Source of the DNA: Hyphomicrobiales bacterium
GTDB taxonomy: Bacteria > Pseudomonadota > Alphaproteobacteria > Rhizobiales > Rhizobiaceae
DNA: 64,000 bases
Reading direction: 5' to 3'
Assembly: GCA_900470155.1 (NCBI GenBank)
Contig: UBZT01000008.1
Span: 184,114-248,113, forward strand
A model generated the notes under the pieces. That model had not been told where the DNA came from, did not search any database, and saw nothing but the letters and a program-made list of their open reading frames with translations. Position 1 is the stretch's first letter; the number at the start of each line of letters is the position of its first letter. The translations under genes were made by a program, and so were the position numbers. Positions 1-9,293 of the stretch are shown piece after piece.

Positions 1-114
1 GGCGAGCGAGGCAAGTGCAAGCAACAGCACAAGGCCGGCAGCAACGAGCAGAAGTCGGGTCGAGATCAGCGGCGCGTGGTCGGATGCGCCGGTTTCGGCT
101 GTTTCGCTCTGCAT
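1..114 (-). CDS. N-terminal fragment of a membrane protein
   Basis: A leftward reading frame opens at the ATG complementary to 112-114 and runs off the window edge, giving 38 residues. The first about 19 residues are polar and acidic. They are followed by a strongly hydrophobic stretch rich in Leu, Ala and Val, which looks like a first transmembrane helix with a short cytoplasmic N-terminus. Too little is present to name a family. It is transcribed in the same direction as the transglutaminase-like gene to its right, but a hairpin lies between them. Confidence 0.5.
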   Translation of the reverse strand, partial: MQSETAETGASDHAPLISTRLLLVAAGLVLLLALASLA

Positions 115-242
115 GGCAGGCCTCGTCTTCGGCGGCTCACGACACGGGGGAAGGCGCCGATTCTGCACAGTGATGTGCAGAGGTTCTGCGATTGTGGTTA
201 ACGTTCTGTAAAAATCGTCTCGCGTCGCGGGATATGAAAGAA

Positions 243-272
243 GAGCCGGTCCCGGTTGGACGGGACCGGCTC
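243..272 (-). terminator. Terminator-like hairpin
   Basis: A perfect 12-bp inverted repeat (243-254 with 261-272, 6-nt loop) lies 70 bp beyond the stop of the leftward transglutaminase-like gene. On the minus strand the stem is followed by a T-rich stretch, consistent with factor-independent termination of that gene. On the plus strand no T-run follows. Confidence 0.65.
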
Positions 273-342
273 AGTGGCTCCGGTCGGGGGACGGGTATGC
301 GGGGGACAGACCGGGCCAAACTCATGCAATTGATGGCGTTTG

Positions 343-954
343 CTAGTTGGACGAGACGCTGCCGACAACGCTGGCGCGACCGTCCTGAAGCTTGACCCAG
401 CGGGCAGGATCTTCGGACGATTGGCGCTTCAGGTACGTATATTCGGTGTCTGACCAGAGCAGGACCTTGTTGCGCATGTTGTCCAGCACGAAATCGCCAT
501 GGTCGGTGCGAACTGTCAGGACGGCGTGCCCTTCGCCATTTGGTTGAAGCACGACGGTCAGAAGCAGGTCGGATGCGTCGACCCCTTTGTCCATCAGCAT
601 CTTGCGTTTCAAAAGTGCGTAGTCTTCGCAGTCGCCGACCGTGCGGGGATAGGCCCAGCGCTCTTCAACGCCGTAGATCTCCATGTCGGTCAAAGGTGTG
701 ATCTGACTGTTCGCGGTGTAATTGATCTCAAGGATCTCTTTCCACAGCGGCTCTGTCAGGGCCATTGGGCCTCTGTCACTGCCGGTCTTCGAGCACTCTC
801 CGCTGTAGGTCTTGCAGAATTCATAGTGGCCGATCGGCGGATTGGCTTTGCCGATGACGCGCATGTTCGCCGATGTGGCCGCAGCCGGGATTGCCAGGCA
901 ACCGACGATCGCGGCGGTCAGAAGTCCAATACCCAGATTTTTCTTTGTTGTCAT
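343..954 (-). CDS. Transglutaminase-like cysteine peptidase (BTLCP family)
   Basis: A 203-residue exported protein. Residues 1-27 form a signal peptide (Lys-rich start, hydrophobic core, Ala-rich cleavage region). The rest matches the bacterial transglutaminase-like cysteine proteinase family (DUF920), in which Cys, His and Asp form a papain-like triad. GDCEDYALLKR carries the likely nucleophile, GHAVLTV the His, and the following FVLDN the Asp. Members are periplasmic, and some act on adhesins of type I secretion systems next to LapD/LapG-like regulators; no such partner is adjacent here. A hairpin at 243-272 probably ends the transcript. The family call is firm, the substrate unknown. Confidence 0.85.
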   Translation of the reverse strand: MTTKKNLGIGLLTAAIVGCLAIPAAATSANMRVIGKANPPIGHYEFCKTYSGECSKTGSDRGPMALTEPLWKEILEINYTANSQITPLTDMEIYGVEERWAYPRTVGDCEDYALLKRKMLMDKGVDASDLLLTVVLQPNGEGHAVLTVRTDHGDFVLDNMRNKVLLWSDTEYTYLKRQSSEDPARWVKLQDGRASVVGSVSSN

Positions 955-1440
955 TGGTTGTCTCCCCGTAATGGAGGCAACATGACATCGAGAATTTGAT
1001 CTCTCGCGAAATTCTGCAGTACAAATCGAAGCAAAGTTGATGATAAGACGAATTTATATTTAGGTGTATTTGATTATTATTTGAGTATTGTTTGAATAAA
1101 ACAAGAATAAAGTTTTCGTCAAATTTGAACGATCTGCCTTTTGTCGATGGTCGGCAATTCGGGGAATGTGCTGATAACAATCTGAAATTATTGTATTTAT
1201 CAGGATTAGCTTGTCGGTCTTGCAGGTGTGATCTGTTGGCGATCCCATGTCGCGCCTGGGTCTCATCGCGTTATGCCATCAGTGCCGATCGCGTTTGAGG
1301 TGCATTCGGGCGACGAGAGCGAAGCAATGTTCTATTTTGGCGCACAAAATTATTTTTTAGGCCGGGCGAAATATTTGCAACGGTGTCGTGGTCGAGCGCC
1401 TTGCGGAGTGGATCGGCCGGATCATGCGCAAAACGCAAAT
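955..1440. other. Gene-free stretch, AT-rich in part
   Basis: No reading frame here has coding character. Positions about 1010-1110 are much richer in A and T than the surroundings and lie upstream of the leftward transglutaminase-like gene, so they probably hold its promoter. I see no clear operator, RNA gene or repeat in the rest. Confidence 0.5.
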
Positions 1441-1469
1441 CGGCACCAGCGGATGGACCACTGGTGCCG
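1441..1469 (-). terminator. Terminator-like hairpin after PilZ gene
   Basis: A perfect 9-bp inverted repeat (1441-1449 with 1461-1469, 11-nt loop) lies 24 bp past the stop of the leftward PilZ gene. On the minus strand a T-containing tract follows the stem. It is likely the transcript end of that gene. Confidence 0.55.
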
Positions 1470-1492
1470 ACGAAAGCGATAACGGAATTAAA

Positions 1493-2107
1493 TCAGAGAA
1501 ATTCGGTAAGGGCTTCGCGCGACTGTAGCGTCAAGAACTCGATCGCCACGCCCTCTGCGAAATGACGAACCACGCGGCCGCGCATATTGCCAAGCCGAAC
1601 CGCCGTGCCGAGCGGTGGACGGATGTCGATATCGACGGCGGCCCCCGAGAGCGAAAGGTCCATGAGGCGGCACGGATAGCGCATGCCGTCCTCGAGTGTC
1701 AGTTCCGTCCGCGTGTTGCGCGGTGTCAGGCGATCGTGGCGACGATCTTCCGGCAGGCCGAGTTCATGCTTGTTGGCAATCCATGTCAACTGGGCCGCGA
1801 GTTTTTCGCGCTTGCGCACGGTTGCATTGATCGAGATGACAAATCCGTCCTCGGTCAGCTTGACCACAGTGCCTTCGATGCGGCCGAGATGGTCGATATA
1901 GGCAATGATGCGCTCGTTCGGCCGTGGTCTTCCGGCGCAGGCAAAACGCACGTCGCCCGGCGACATGTCGATTACCTTGCACACATATTCTTCGTAGTCG
2001 GCCATCATCAGGCGGCCCTGCAGGCTGACGGCGACGCGCTGGAAGGCGCGCTGCTGTCCCGGCGAAGCGATCCTGTTGCTCTGGCTGGTCTGCGATGAAT
2101 ACATCAT
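1493..2107 (-). CDS. Tandem PilZ-domain protein, c-di-GMP effector
   Basis: A 204-residue cytoplasmic protein with two PilZ domains in tandem. Each shows the two cyclic-di-GMP contact motifs: RAFQR (about residue 19-23) with DMSPG (about 48-52) in the first, and RRHDR with DLSLSG in the second. PilZ proteins bind c-di-GMP and pass the signal to motility, polysaccharide or secretion machinery; the target here is not shown. The start is one of two consecutive ATG codons (2107 or 2104). Transcription is monocistronic, away from the rhomboid gene. A diguanylate cyclase gene occurs at 21.4-22.5 kb, so the window carries both synthesis and sensing of c-di-GMP. Confidence 0.85.
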   Translation of the reverse strand: MMYSSQTSQSNRIASPGQQRAFQRVAVSLQGRLMMADYEEYVCKVIDMSPGDVRFACAGRPRPNERIIAYIDHLGRIEGTVVKLTEDGFVISINATVRKREKLAAQLTWIANKHELGLPEDRRHDRLTPRNTRTELTLEDGMRYPCRLMDLSLSGAAVDIDIRPPLGTAVRLGNMRGRVVRHFAEGVAIEFLTLQSREALTEFL

Positions 2108-2229
2108 GGGCGATCTGTCTATTTCGCGGTTACGAAATGATTATCGGCAAGCTGTTAACATAACGTTTGCTGTGCGCTTCGGTTTTGTTCCGTCCGTTCG
2201 CGCGGGAGCGCCAGCCGTTAAGGTTAAGA

Positions 2230-2373
2230 ATCGGTTGAGATTGCGGCTGCCGGGCGGCTGTGGCAGAAATCAGCCATCACTTCTCGAAGGCGCGCCTTCG
2301 GCACCAACTCAAGGATGCGCGGAAGTTCCGCAGCTTGCCTAAGCCACTCGGTTTCTCCGGGTGGCTTTTTTTT
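2230..2373 (+). ncRNA. Candidate structured small RNA ending at a strong terminator
   Basis: The spacer between the divergent PilZ and rhomboid genes contains several small hairpins in a row on the plus strand: 2256-2260 with 2271-2275, 2285-2290 with 2295-2300, and 2319-2324 with 2326-2331. They end in a strong intrinsic terminator at 2343-2373. The PilZ gene reads the other way, so nothing else explains a plus-strand terminator here. No good ORF fits before the terminator. The 5' end is a guess. It matches no RNA family that I can recognise. Confidence 0.45.
2343..2373 (+). terminator. Strong intrinsic terminator
   Basis: A 9-bp stem with one G-T pair (2343-2351 with 2357-2365, 5-nt loop) is followed directly by eight T. 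It lies 51 bp before the rhomboid start codon, so it ends an upstream transcript rather than the rhomboid gene. Confidence 0.85.
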
Positions 2374-2424
2374 GGCCGCCGTCTGGGCTAACAGGATGGT
2401 CATACATGCGGCAAGGATCAGCAG

Positions 2425-3186
2425 ATGCAGGACAGTTCAAGGCCGCCCGAAGAGCCAGAAATCGAGCCGGCGCGTGGCGCGCATCGGCCGGACAATGCTC
2501 CGATCTTCAATCTGCCAGGCGGCGTGCTGTTGGCGCTTGCGTTGCTGGCCGGGATTTACGCCTTGCAGGCCCTGGTCCTGAATGATGCGAGCAATGCCTG
2601 GCTCACGTTCGAATTTGCCTTCTCGCCTCTGCGCTACGTCTATCCACTTTCCGATCAGACATTGGCCTGGCTCTGGACGCCGGTCACCTATTCTCTGCTT
2701 CACGGCAGTTTTGAGCATCTGGCTTTCAATGGGCTGTGGTTGGCAGCGTTCGGCACGCCGGTCTATCGCCGCATTGGTCCCATTCGCTTTCTGGTCTTCT
2801 GGCTCATTTCTTCGGTGGCGGGCGCTGGCCTGCATGCCGCCGTCAACTGGGGCGAGGCTTCCCTTATGGTCGGGGCGTCCGGCGTAATCTCGGCGCTGAT
2901 GGGGGCGGCCTGCCGGTTCGCCTTCGGTGGGCGCCAGCGCGGCTATCTGGAAGCCTTCGGCATCGAACCGCCGTTGCTCTCGGTTCCGGCTGCACTGGCA
3001 GACCGCACGGTTCGGGTCTTCATCATCGTCTGGTTTCTGGGAAACGTGGCCGTCGCCTTCGGCCTGCCGCTCTTTGGTGATTATGCCGGAATGATTGCCT
3101 GGGATGCGCATATCGGCGGTTTCCTGTTCGGTTTCCTCTGCTTCCAGTTTTTTGATCCCCACAGCCGATCGGCACGAAGCCACTAG
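2425..3186 (+). CDS. Rhomboid-family intramembrane serine protease
   Basis: A 253-residue membrane protein with a polar N-terminal tail (about 30 residues) and about six hydrophobic segments. The GASG motif places the nucleophile at Ser152. The second catalytic residue is His229, in DAHIGG on the last helix. His and Asn in the segment around 95-105 (GSFEHLAFNGLW) match the H-x-x-x-N element of rhomboids. Rhomboids cut transmembrane segments of other proteins inside the membrane. The ATG at 2425 gives a sensible tail length. The gene stands after a terminator and so should have its own promoter in 2374-2424. Confidence 0.88.
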   Translation: MQDSSRPPEEPEIEPARGAHRPDNAPIFNLPGGVLLALALLAGIYALQALVLNDASNAWLTFEFAFSPLRYVYPLSDQTLAWLWTPVTYSLLHGSFEHLAFNGLWLAAFGTPVYRRIGPIRFLVFWLISSVAGAGLHAAVNWGEASLMVGASGVISALMGAACRFAFGGRQRGYLEAFGIEPPLLSVPAALADRTVRVFIIVWFLGNVAVAFGLPLFGDYAGMIAWDAHIGGFLFGFLCFQFFDPHSRSARSH

Positions 3187-3292
3187 GGTTATCCACATAT
3201 TGCATTCCTCTTGAATAACATGCACCTTCAATGGGTCGCCGCCGTGCAGGGACGTTGGTGATCAGGACGTGATGAAATGCTAGGAGGAAAGC

Positions 3293-3727
3293 ATGACAGC
3301 ATCTGCCAGAAGCATACTCGAACAGAAGGGCCGTGACGTCGTAACAGTCGGTCCGAGCGTCACACTGGGTGAAGCCGCCCATATCCTGGAAGAAAACAAG
3401 ATCGGTGCAGTCGTGGTTGTCGGCATGGAGAACCGCATCGTCGGCATTTTCACGGAACGCGATGTCGTGCGTGCGATCGGTCAGAACGGCCGTGATGCCT
3501 TTGATCAGCAGATTTCAACCTTGATGACCGCGAACGTCTATCGTTGCCGCGAGGACACCAGCGTCAACGAACTGATGGAAATGATGTCGGCCCGTCGTTT
3601 TCGCCACGTTCCGGTTGAGGACAATGGCAAATTGTCAGGGATTATATCGATCGGCGACGTGGTGAAGTCTCGCATTCGCGAGATCGAGACCGAGGCCGAA
3701 CAGATCAAGGCCTATATCGCCGGATAA
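3293..3727 (+). CDS. CBS-pair domain protein
   Basis: A 144-residue protein made almost only of two CBS motifs (about residues 8-65 and 75-135). They include the conserved GIFTERDVVRA and GIISIGDVVK segments that end each motif. Stand-alone CBS pairs usually bind adenosine nucleotides and act as energy or redox sensors; the partner is not visible here. A strong ribosome binding site (AGGAGGAAAGC) precedes the ATG, so the start is secure. The gene is single and faces the patatin gene tail to tail. Confidence 0.88.
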   Translation: MTASARSILEQKGRDVVTVGPSVTLGEAAHILEENKIGAVVVVGMENRIVGIFTERDVVRAIGQNGRDAFDQQISTLMTANVYRCREDTSVNELMEMMSARRFRHVPVEDNGKLSGIISIGDVVKSRIREIETEAEQIKAYIAG

Positions 3728-3814
3728 TGCCCATGCAACGCTGGGCCGGGTGCTTGTGCGCTCTTGCGCAAATGCCGGAAGGTGAGACCGTTTCCCGCTG
3801 TTCCGATCATCGGG

Positions 3815-4774
3815 TTAGCGGGAGACCGCCTCTTGCATGCGTCGAATTTCGGTGATCCGGGACTTGGCTTCCGCATAACCGCGCTCGATAGCTTCGCCGG
3901 CCCGGTGGAATTCAGACAGTCCGATATCGTTGACGCGAGGATGCAGCGCAAGGTCCGGCGGGTCGCCGGCAAGCCGCGCGCGCGAGATCCGGTCCTGTAT
4001 GATGTTGAAAGCCTGGACCATGACCCCTGTCAGGCCCATGCGGTTCGGATCTCGAGGGAGTTCGGTGGTTGTCTCCACCAACTCGCCTGCACGATGCTTG
4101 ACGACGGCCGATCGGCCGAACAGGTCGTAGTTGAGGTTCACCGCCATGACGATCGGTTGCTCGAGCGCCCGGCACACCGAAACCGGCACCGGATTGACCA
4201 GCGCGCCATCGATTAGCGTGCGATTGTTGCAGCGTACCGGCTCGAAGATGCCGGGCAGGGCATAGGATGCCCGCAATGCGGTGATCAGGTGCCCGCCGTC
4301 GATCCACACTTCATGGCCGCTGTTGAGTTCCGACGCCACCGCCACGAACGGCTTGGGCAGATCCTCGATCATCAAGCCCTGCAGATGCTCCTGCATGCGC
4401 TTGGTCAGGCGCATGCCGCCAAGCAGACCGCCGCCGCCGATTGTCAGGTCGAGCAGGGAGGCGATGCGGCGCATGGTGAGCGAGCGGGCGAAGACTTCAA
4501 GCTCATCCAGCTTGCCGGCGAGATAGCAGCCGCCGACCAGCGCGCCGATAGATGTGCCGGCGATCATCCCGACTTCGATGCCTTCTTCGTCAAGTGCACG
4601 CAAGACACCGATATGGGCCCATCCGCGTGCAGCACCGCCACCAAGCGCCAAGGCGACCTTGGGCTTCTTGGGTGGTTGGGGTTGGGTGGGAAGACCTGAT
4701 CCCAGGCCACTCGCTTCCCCGACCGAAGGCGCTTCGCGCCCGGCTCCGCTGGATCTCAAACTCCAGTTCAGCAT
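3815..4774 (-). CDS. Patatin-like phospholipase, RssA/NTE type
   Basis: A cytoplasmic or peripheral lipid acyl hydrolase of about 319 residues. The patatin domain shows the oxyanion-hole motif GGGAARG, the nucleophile elbow GTSIG (catalytic Ser) and the DGA motif with the second member of the Ser-Asp dyad in LIDGALVNPVP. The N-terminal about 40 residues are low in complexity. An in-frame GTG at 4789 is possible, but the ATG at 4774 has GAGG at proper spacing and is preferred. The natural substrate in bacteria is mostly unknown. It lies downstream of hisI with a 84-bp gap and may belong to the same transcript. Confidence 0.85.
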   Translation of the reverse strand: MLNWSLRSSGAGREAPSVGEASGLGSGLPTQPQPPKKPKVALALGGGAARGWAHIGVLRALDEEGIEVGMIAGTSIGALVGGCYLAGKLDELEVFARSLTMRRIASLLDLTIGGGGLLGGMRLTKRMQEHLQGLMIEDLPKPFVAVASELNSGHEVWIDGGHLITALRASYALPGIFEPVRCNNRTLIDGALVNPVPVSVCRALEQPIVMAVNLNYDLFGRSAVVKHRAGELVETTTELPRDPNRMGLTGVMVQAFNIIQDRISRARLAGDPPDLALHPRVNDIGLSEFHRAGEAIERGYAEAKSRITEIRRMQEAVSR

Positions 4775-4858
4775 CTCCGTATTCCTCACAAGCTGAACAC
4801 TCCGGCTCGTATTAGGACACTCTATGCTTACGATTTCGTTTAGTTCAAGGTGACCGGA

Positions 4859-5311
4859 CTAAGCCTTGTAGACAGAATCCGGATCAAAGTGCCGGTGATC
4901 GTCGGCGATCGTGAGCGTAGGCGCTCCATCGACGATCAGTGCCTGCCGATAGAAGCAGGAACGTCGTCCGGTGTGGCATGTGGCGTCGTGTCCGGCGACC
5001 TCAACCTTCAGCCAGAGTGCATCCTGGTCGCAGTCGACGCGGATTTCCTTGACCGACTGCAGATTTCCCGAACTTTCGCCCTTTTTCCAGATCTTGCCCC
5101 GAGAGCGGCTGTAATAATGGCCAATCCCCGTCTGGAGCGTCAGCGCGATCGCCTCTGCGTTCATGTGCGCGACCATCAGCAGGACGCCATCACGCGCATC
5201 GGTGACAACGGCTGTCACCAATCCATGGGCATCGAATTTCGGAGTGAAGGCCAATCCCTCCTCAAGAACTGATTTGTCGGAGGAGGGCGCGGCGAAGGCG
5301 AAGTTGGTCAT
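4859..5311 (-). CDS. hisI: Phosphoribosyl-AMP cyclohydrolase
   Basis: A 150-residue enzyme that opens the purine ring of phosphoribosyl-AMP, the third step of histidine synthesis. Seen in the sequence: the conserved HMNAEA and [17 protein letters not shown] segments, the metal-binding VDCDQDAL, and the Zn-binding pair in CHTGRRSCF. It lacks the HisE pyrophosphohydrolase domain, as is usual in alphaproteobacteria where hisE is separate. It follows folE with only a short gap on the same strand. The pairing with folE is familiar in rhizobia, and both enzymes perform related ring-opening hydrolyses. Confidence 0.95.
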   Translation of the reverse strand: MTNFAFAAPSSDKSVLEEGLAFTPKFDAHGLVTAVVTDARDGVLLMVAHMNAEAIALTLQTGIGHYYSRSRGKIWKKGESSGNLQSVKEIRVDCDQDALWLKVEVAGHDATCHTGRRSCFYRQALIVDGAPTLTIADDHRHFDPDSVYKA

Positions 5312-5334
5312 CGGCGGGTGAAACCTTCAGAGGC

Positions 5335-5940
5335 TCACCGGCTCCGCACCATGGACATGAAGCGTGCCTGCTCGGCCGCATTGTCCTTGAAGACGCCGGT
5401 GAAGGTTGTGGTCAGCGTCGTGGAGCCCGATTTCTGCACGCCCCGCATCGCCATGCACATATGCTCGGCCTCGATGAAAACCGCAACCCCGCGCGGCATC
5501 AGCGTATCATCGATGGCATGAGCGACCTGCGCCGTCATGTTTTCCTGCGTCTGCAGGCGGTGGGCAAAGACGTCTACGACGCGGGCGATCTTCGAAAGGC
5601 CGAGCACGCGCCCCTTCGGCAGGTAGGCGACATGTGCCTTGCCCATGACCGGAAGCATGTGATGTTCGCAGTGGGAGAAGAACGGAATATCGCGCACCAG
5701 CACCATGTCTTCATATCCGCCGACCTCTTCGAACGTGCGTCCCAGCACTTCCTCGATATCGGCGTCATAACCTGAAAAAAGCTCACCATAGGCTTTTGCC
5801 ACACGTGCCGGCGTGTCCAGCAATCCCTCGCGGTTCGGATCGTCGCCAGCCCACAACAACAGGGTGCGAACCGCCTGTTCGGCTTCCTCGCGCGTCGGGC
5901 GCGGTGATTCCGTGGTCAGCTTCTTGACGATGGCATCCAT
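5335..5940 (-). CDS. folE: GTP cyclohydrolase I
   Basis: Converts GTP to dihydroneopterin triphosphate, the first step of tetrahydrofolate synthesis. The Zn ligands are in CEHHMLP and HMCMAMRGV, and the family core [20 protein letters not shown] is intact. The frame is open to an ATG at 6018 (227 residues), but I chose the ATG at 5940 (201 residues). GGGAGA stands 8-9 bases before it, and rhizobial FolE proteins begin with the same MDAIVK sequence. It forms a probable two-gene operon with hisI. Confidence 0.93.
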   Translation of the reverse strand: MDAIVKKLTTESPRPTREEAEQAVRTLLLWAGDDPNREGLLDTPARVAKAYGELFSGYDADIEEVLGRTFEEVGGYEDMVLVRDIPFFSHCEHHMLPVMGKAHVAYLPKGRVLGLSKIARVVDVFAHRLQTQENMTAQVAHAIDDTLMPRGVAVFIEAEHMCMAMRGVQKSGSTTLTTTFTGVFKDNAAEQARFMSMVRSR

Positions 5941-6227
5941 GCCTTTGATCTCCCGGTCCTGACTGTCGCCGACCGCCTGTTTTGCTTTTTCAGATTGTAA
6001 ATGCGCAATGCGGCTCATATTGCAAGTCCGTTCTGGAAATTATCGTCTGCGACACATCAGCCCCGGCACTCACCCTTGTAACATTTGGCACCGCGACACA
6101 CATGCAATATAGTTTCAACTCTGCCCCTGAAAAGGGAATGGATTGCGCCAAGCTGTAGAGAGTTGGCGGAAGCCTGATAGAAAACTCACGGCCGCTTATA
6201 AGACGTGTACGCTGGCATGGATGGACA

Positions 6228-6674
6228 ATGGACGACATCTACAACACCAAAATCCTCGAGTTTGCCGGCAATATCAGCCATGTCGGCGTGTTGACGGATG
6301 CGCAGGCGACCGCCGAGAAACACTCGAAGCTTTGCGGATCCCGTGTGCGTGTCCATCTGTCGCTGGACAACGGCGCGGTTAGCGCTTTTTCCCATGAGGT
6401 CAAAGCCTGCGCACTCGGTCAGGCTTCATCCGGGATCATGGCACGACATGTCATCGGCGCGACGGCAGAGGAAATCCGCCAGGCTCGTATCGATATGCTG
6501 GCCATGCTCAAGGACGGCGGCGAGGGTCCGGGCGGTCGTTTCGAAGACATGCGTTTCCTCAAGCCGGTCCGTGACTATAAGGCGCGCCATGCCTCGACCA
6601 TGTTGACCTTTGATGCCGTTGTCGACTGTCTCGATCAAATCGAGCGCGCAGCCTTGCCAGCGCAGGCCAGTTGA
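6228..6674 (+). CDS. NifU/IscU-like iron-sulfur scaffold protein
   Basis: A 148-residue protein with the NifU N-terminal fold. Two of the scaffold cysteines are visible in KLCGSRV and VKACALGQASS; a third candidate is in VVDCLDQ near the C-terminus. The family assembles or delivers Fe-S clusters. The spacing of the cysteines differs from classic IscU, so a direct role as general scaffold is uncertain. The next gene, yidD, begins 2 bp after this stop, a coupling common in rhizobia. It is divergent from folE, with the promoters in 6019-6227. Confidence 0.78.
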   Translation: MDDIYNTKILEFAGNISHVGVLTDAQATAEKHSKLCGSRVRVHLSLDNGAVSAFSHEVKACALGQASSGIMARHVIGATAEEIRQARIDMLAMLKDGGEGPGGRFEDMRFLKPVRDYKARHASTMLTFDAVVDCLDQIERAALPAQAS

Positions 6675-6676
6675 CC

Positions 6677-7048
6677 ATGTGCGACAGTCCTGATTGTGGC
6701 CATCGGCCGCCGGATGGGCCATCGTCCAAGGGTCGCAACTGGTCCGGCCCGTTCCGCAAGACGCCGGGTCGGCTTTTCGGTATGGCAATAATCCGGACAT
6801 ACCAGATCAGCCTTTCCAGCCTGATCGGCAGTTCCTGCCGCCATATGCCGACCTGCTCCGAATATGGTTATGAGGCGATTGCGCGGCATGGGCTTTGGAA
6901 TGGCGGTTGGCTGACCTTGTTTCGCGTATCCCGTTGCGGACCGGGCGGCACCTGGGGTGTAGACACCGTGCCGGAAACAATGCCGCCATTCGTTCGCTGG
7001 TACGCGCCCTGGACCTATTGGCCCGTCGGCCGCCAGAGCCACGGCTGA
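6677..7048 (+). CDS. yidD: Membrane protein insertion efficiency factor YidD
   Basis: A short cationic protein of 123 residues associated with the inner membrane and with YidC-dependent insertion of membrane proteins. The YidD core is clear: IIRTYQISLSSLIGSSCR, then MPTCSEYGYEAI and the RVSRCGPGG segment, with its three conserved Cys. The N-terminal about 30 residues contain an extra Cys pair. A TTG at 6671 is an alternative start overlapping the previous stop. Probably co-transcribed with the NifU-like gene. Confidence 0.9.
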   Translation: MCDSPDCGHRPPDGPSSKGRNWSGPFRKTPGRLFGMAIIRTYQISLSSLIGSSCRHMPTCSEYGYEAIARHGLWNGGWLTLFRVSRCGPGGTWGVDTVPETMPPFVRWYAPWTYWPVGRQSHG

Positions 7049-7091
7049 GGCCGGTGCGCGCGCAGTAAATTCCTTTACTCAAATCGCCTTT

Positions 7092-7164
7092 CGGCTTATC
7101 AAGCCGGCGTTCATTGGCCGGGCAAATCACCCGGCATCTTTCACCACCCGCATTCGTTGGCGGG
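7092..7164 (+). promoter_or_regulatory. Three-hairpin leader of thrS
   Basis: Three short perfect hairpins follow one another between yidD and thrS: 7092-7097 with 7101-7106, 7117-7122 with 7130-7135, and 7147-7151 with 7160-7164. The last ends 7 bases before the ribosome binding site (7172-7177). No T-run marks a terminator. A structured leader affecting translation of thrS is possible, as threonyl-tRNA synthetase controls its own mRNA in enteric bacteria, but the shape is not the known operator. Confidence 0.35.
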
Positions 7165-7183
7165 ACTGGATAAGGAGACTACC

Positions 7184-9184
7184 ATGTCTGATACCGTTTC
7201 CCTGAAATTCCCCGATGGTTCCGTCCGCGAATATGCCGCTGGCACGACCGGCCGCGAGGTCGCCGAAGCCATTTCCAAGTCGCTTGCAAAGAAGGCTGTC
7301 GCGATAACGCTGGACGGTACCTTGCGCGACCTGTCCGATCCGGTCGTCGATGGCCTGATCGAAATCGTCACCCGCACCGATCCCCGCGCTCTCGAGTTGA
7401 TCCGTCATGACGCCGCTCACGTTATGGCCGAGGCCGTGCAGGAGCTGTGGCCCGGTACCCAGGTGACCATCGGCCCGGTCATCGAGAACGGCTTCTATTA
7501 CGATTTCGCCAAGAACGAGCCCTTCACGCCGGAAGATCTGCCGAAGATCGAAAAGCGGATGAAGGAGATCATCCAGCGCAACAAGCCTTTCACCAAGGAG
7601 ATCTGGCCGCGCAACAAGGCCAAGGACGTTTTTGCCGCCAAGGGCGAGGCCTACAAGGTCGAATTGGTCGACGCGATCCCGGAAGACCAGGATCTGAAGA
7701 TCTATTATCAGGGCGACTGGTTCGATCTCTGCCGTGGCCCGCACATGGCCTCCACCGGCCAGATCGGCACAGCATTCAAGCTGATGAAGGTCGCCGGTGC
7801 CTATTGGCGCGGCGACAGCAACAATCCGATGCTGACCCGCATCTACGGCACAGCCTTTGCCGAGCAGGAACAGCTCGACAGCTACCTGCACATTCTCGCC
7901 GAAGCCGAAAAGCGCGATCACCGCAAGCTTGGCCGCGAAATGGACCTGTTCCATTTCCAGGAAGAGGGACCGGGCGTCGTGTTCTGGCATGGCAAGGGGT
8001 GGCGCATGTTCCAGACCCTGACATCCTATATGCGCCGTCGTCTTGAAGGTACCTACCAGGAAGTCAACGCACCGCAGATCCTCGACAAGTCGCTCTGGGA
8101 AACCTCAGGTCACTGGGGCTGGTACCAGGAGAACATGTTTGCCGTAAAATCGGCCCATGCCTTCACCCATCCCGACGACAAGGAAGCCGATCAGAAGATC
8201 TTCGCGCTGAAGCCGATGAACTGCCCGGGTCATGTGCAGATCTTCAAGCATGGCCTGAAGTCCTATCGCGAGTTGCCGGTGCGGCTCGCCGAATTCGGCA
8301 ATGTGCACCGCTATGAGGCTTCCGGCGCGCTGCACGGCCTGATGCGCGTGCGCGGCTTTACCCAGGACGATGCCCACGTCTTCTGCACGGAAGAGCAGAT
8401 GGCGGCCGAATGCCTGCGTATCAACGACCTGATTCTTTCAGTCTACGAGGACTTCGGGTTCCAGGAAGTGGTGGTGAAGTTGTCCACCCGCCCGGACAAG
8501 CGCGTCGGCTCGGACGACCTCTGGGATCGCGCCGAAAGCGTGATGATGGATGTTCTGAAGACCATCGAAGAACAGTCGGGTGGCAAAATCAAGACCGGGA
8601 TCATGCCGGGCGAGGGTGCTTTCTACGGTCCGAAGTTCGAATATACGCTGCGTGATGCCATCGGCCGCGAATGGCAGTGCGGCACGACCCAGGTCGACTT
8701 CAACCTGCCGGAACGTTTTGGTGCCTTCTACATCGACGACAAGTCGGAAAAGAAGCAGCCGGTGATGATCCACCGCGCCATCTGCGGTTCGATGGAGCGT
8801 TTCCTCGGCATCCTGATCGAAAACTTCGCCGGTCATATGCCGCTGTGGTTTGCACCGCTGCAGGTCGTGGTCGCGACTATCACTTCGGATGCCGACGACT
8901 ACGGTCGTGAAGTGGCCGAACAGCTGCGCGATGCCGGCCTCCAGGTCGAGACCGATTTCCGCAACGAGAAGATCAACTACAAGGTCCGCGAGCATTCGGT
9001 GACCAAGGTTCCAGTGATCATCGTCTGCGGCAAGCGCGAGGCGGAAGAGCAGACGGTCAACATTCGCCGCCTCGGGTCGCAGGAGCAGGTTTCCATGAGC
9101 CTGGCCGAAGCCGTTGCAGTGCTTGCCGGCGAGGCAACGCCACCAGACGTCAAGCGCAAGCTTGCGGCGCGGGCAGCGCGTTGA
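7184..9184 (+). CDS. thrS: Threonine--tRNA ligase
   Basis: A 666-residue class II synthetase that charges tRNA-Thr. Domains in order: TGS (about 1-64), editing domain with HDAAH (His75, His79), catalytic domain with PMNCPGH and the Zn ligands Cys/His/His, motif 2 around [17 protein letters not shown], motif 3 near [15 protein letters not shown], and the anticodon-binding domain. The start is the ATG at 7184 with AAGGAG in front; the frame is open further up but without support. Length is normal for the full-length bacterial enzyme with editing domain. Confidence 0.97.
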   Translation: MSDTVSLKFPDGSVREYAAGTTGREVAEAISKSLAKKAVAITLDGTLRDLSDPVVDGLIEIVTRTDPRALELIRHDAAHVMAEAVQELWPGTQVTIGPVIENGFYYDFAKNEPFTPEDLPKIEKRMKEIIQRNKPFTKEIWPRNKAKDVFAAKGEAYKVELVDAIPEDQDLKIYYQGDWFDLCRGPHMASTGQIGTAFKLMKVAGAYWRGDSNNPMLTRIYGTAFAEQEQLDSYLHILAEAEKRDHRKLGREMDLFHFQEEGPGVVFWHGKGWRMFQTLTSYMRRRLEGTYQEVNAPQILDKSLWETSGHWGWYQENMFAVKSAHAFTHPDDKEADQKIFALKPMNCPGHVQIFKHGLKSYRELPVRLAEFGNVHRYEASGALHGLMRVRGFTQDDAHVFCTEEQMAAECLRINDLILSVYEDFGFQEVVVKLSTRPDKRVGSDDLWDRAESVMMDVLKTIEEQSGGKIKTGIMPGEGAFYGPKFEYTLRDAIGREWQCGTTQVDFNLPERFGAFYIDDKSEKKQPVMIHRAICGSMERFLGILIENFAGHMPLWFAPLQVVVATITSDADDYGREVAEQLRDAGLQVETDFRNEKINYKVREHSVTKVPVIIVCGKREAEEQTVNIRRLGSQEQVSMSLAEAVAVLAGEATPPDVKRKLAARAAR

Positions 9185-9194
9185 CATGACAATC

Positions 9195-9229
9195 TCTGAC
9201 AGGGCCGGGACAAATCCGACCCTGTCAGA
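9195..9229 (+). terminator. Hairpin after thrS
   Basis: A perfect 10-bp inverted repeat (9195-9204 with 9220-9229) with a small inner stem starts 10 bp after the thrS stop. The T-run is weak, so termination may be partial or Rho-assisted. Confidence 0.55.
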
Positions 9230-9293
9230 ATTCCGTCATCGAAATGCTATATGCCGACAGTTCATATAGTCAGGTGGTCGATTGGGGTGGCCA

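Noticed and set aside
7049..7183. A T-box or terminator-type attenuator before thrS
   Set aside because: No T-run, no T-box core sequence and no terminator/antiterminator pair; T-boxes are not expected in alphaproteobacteria.
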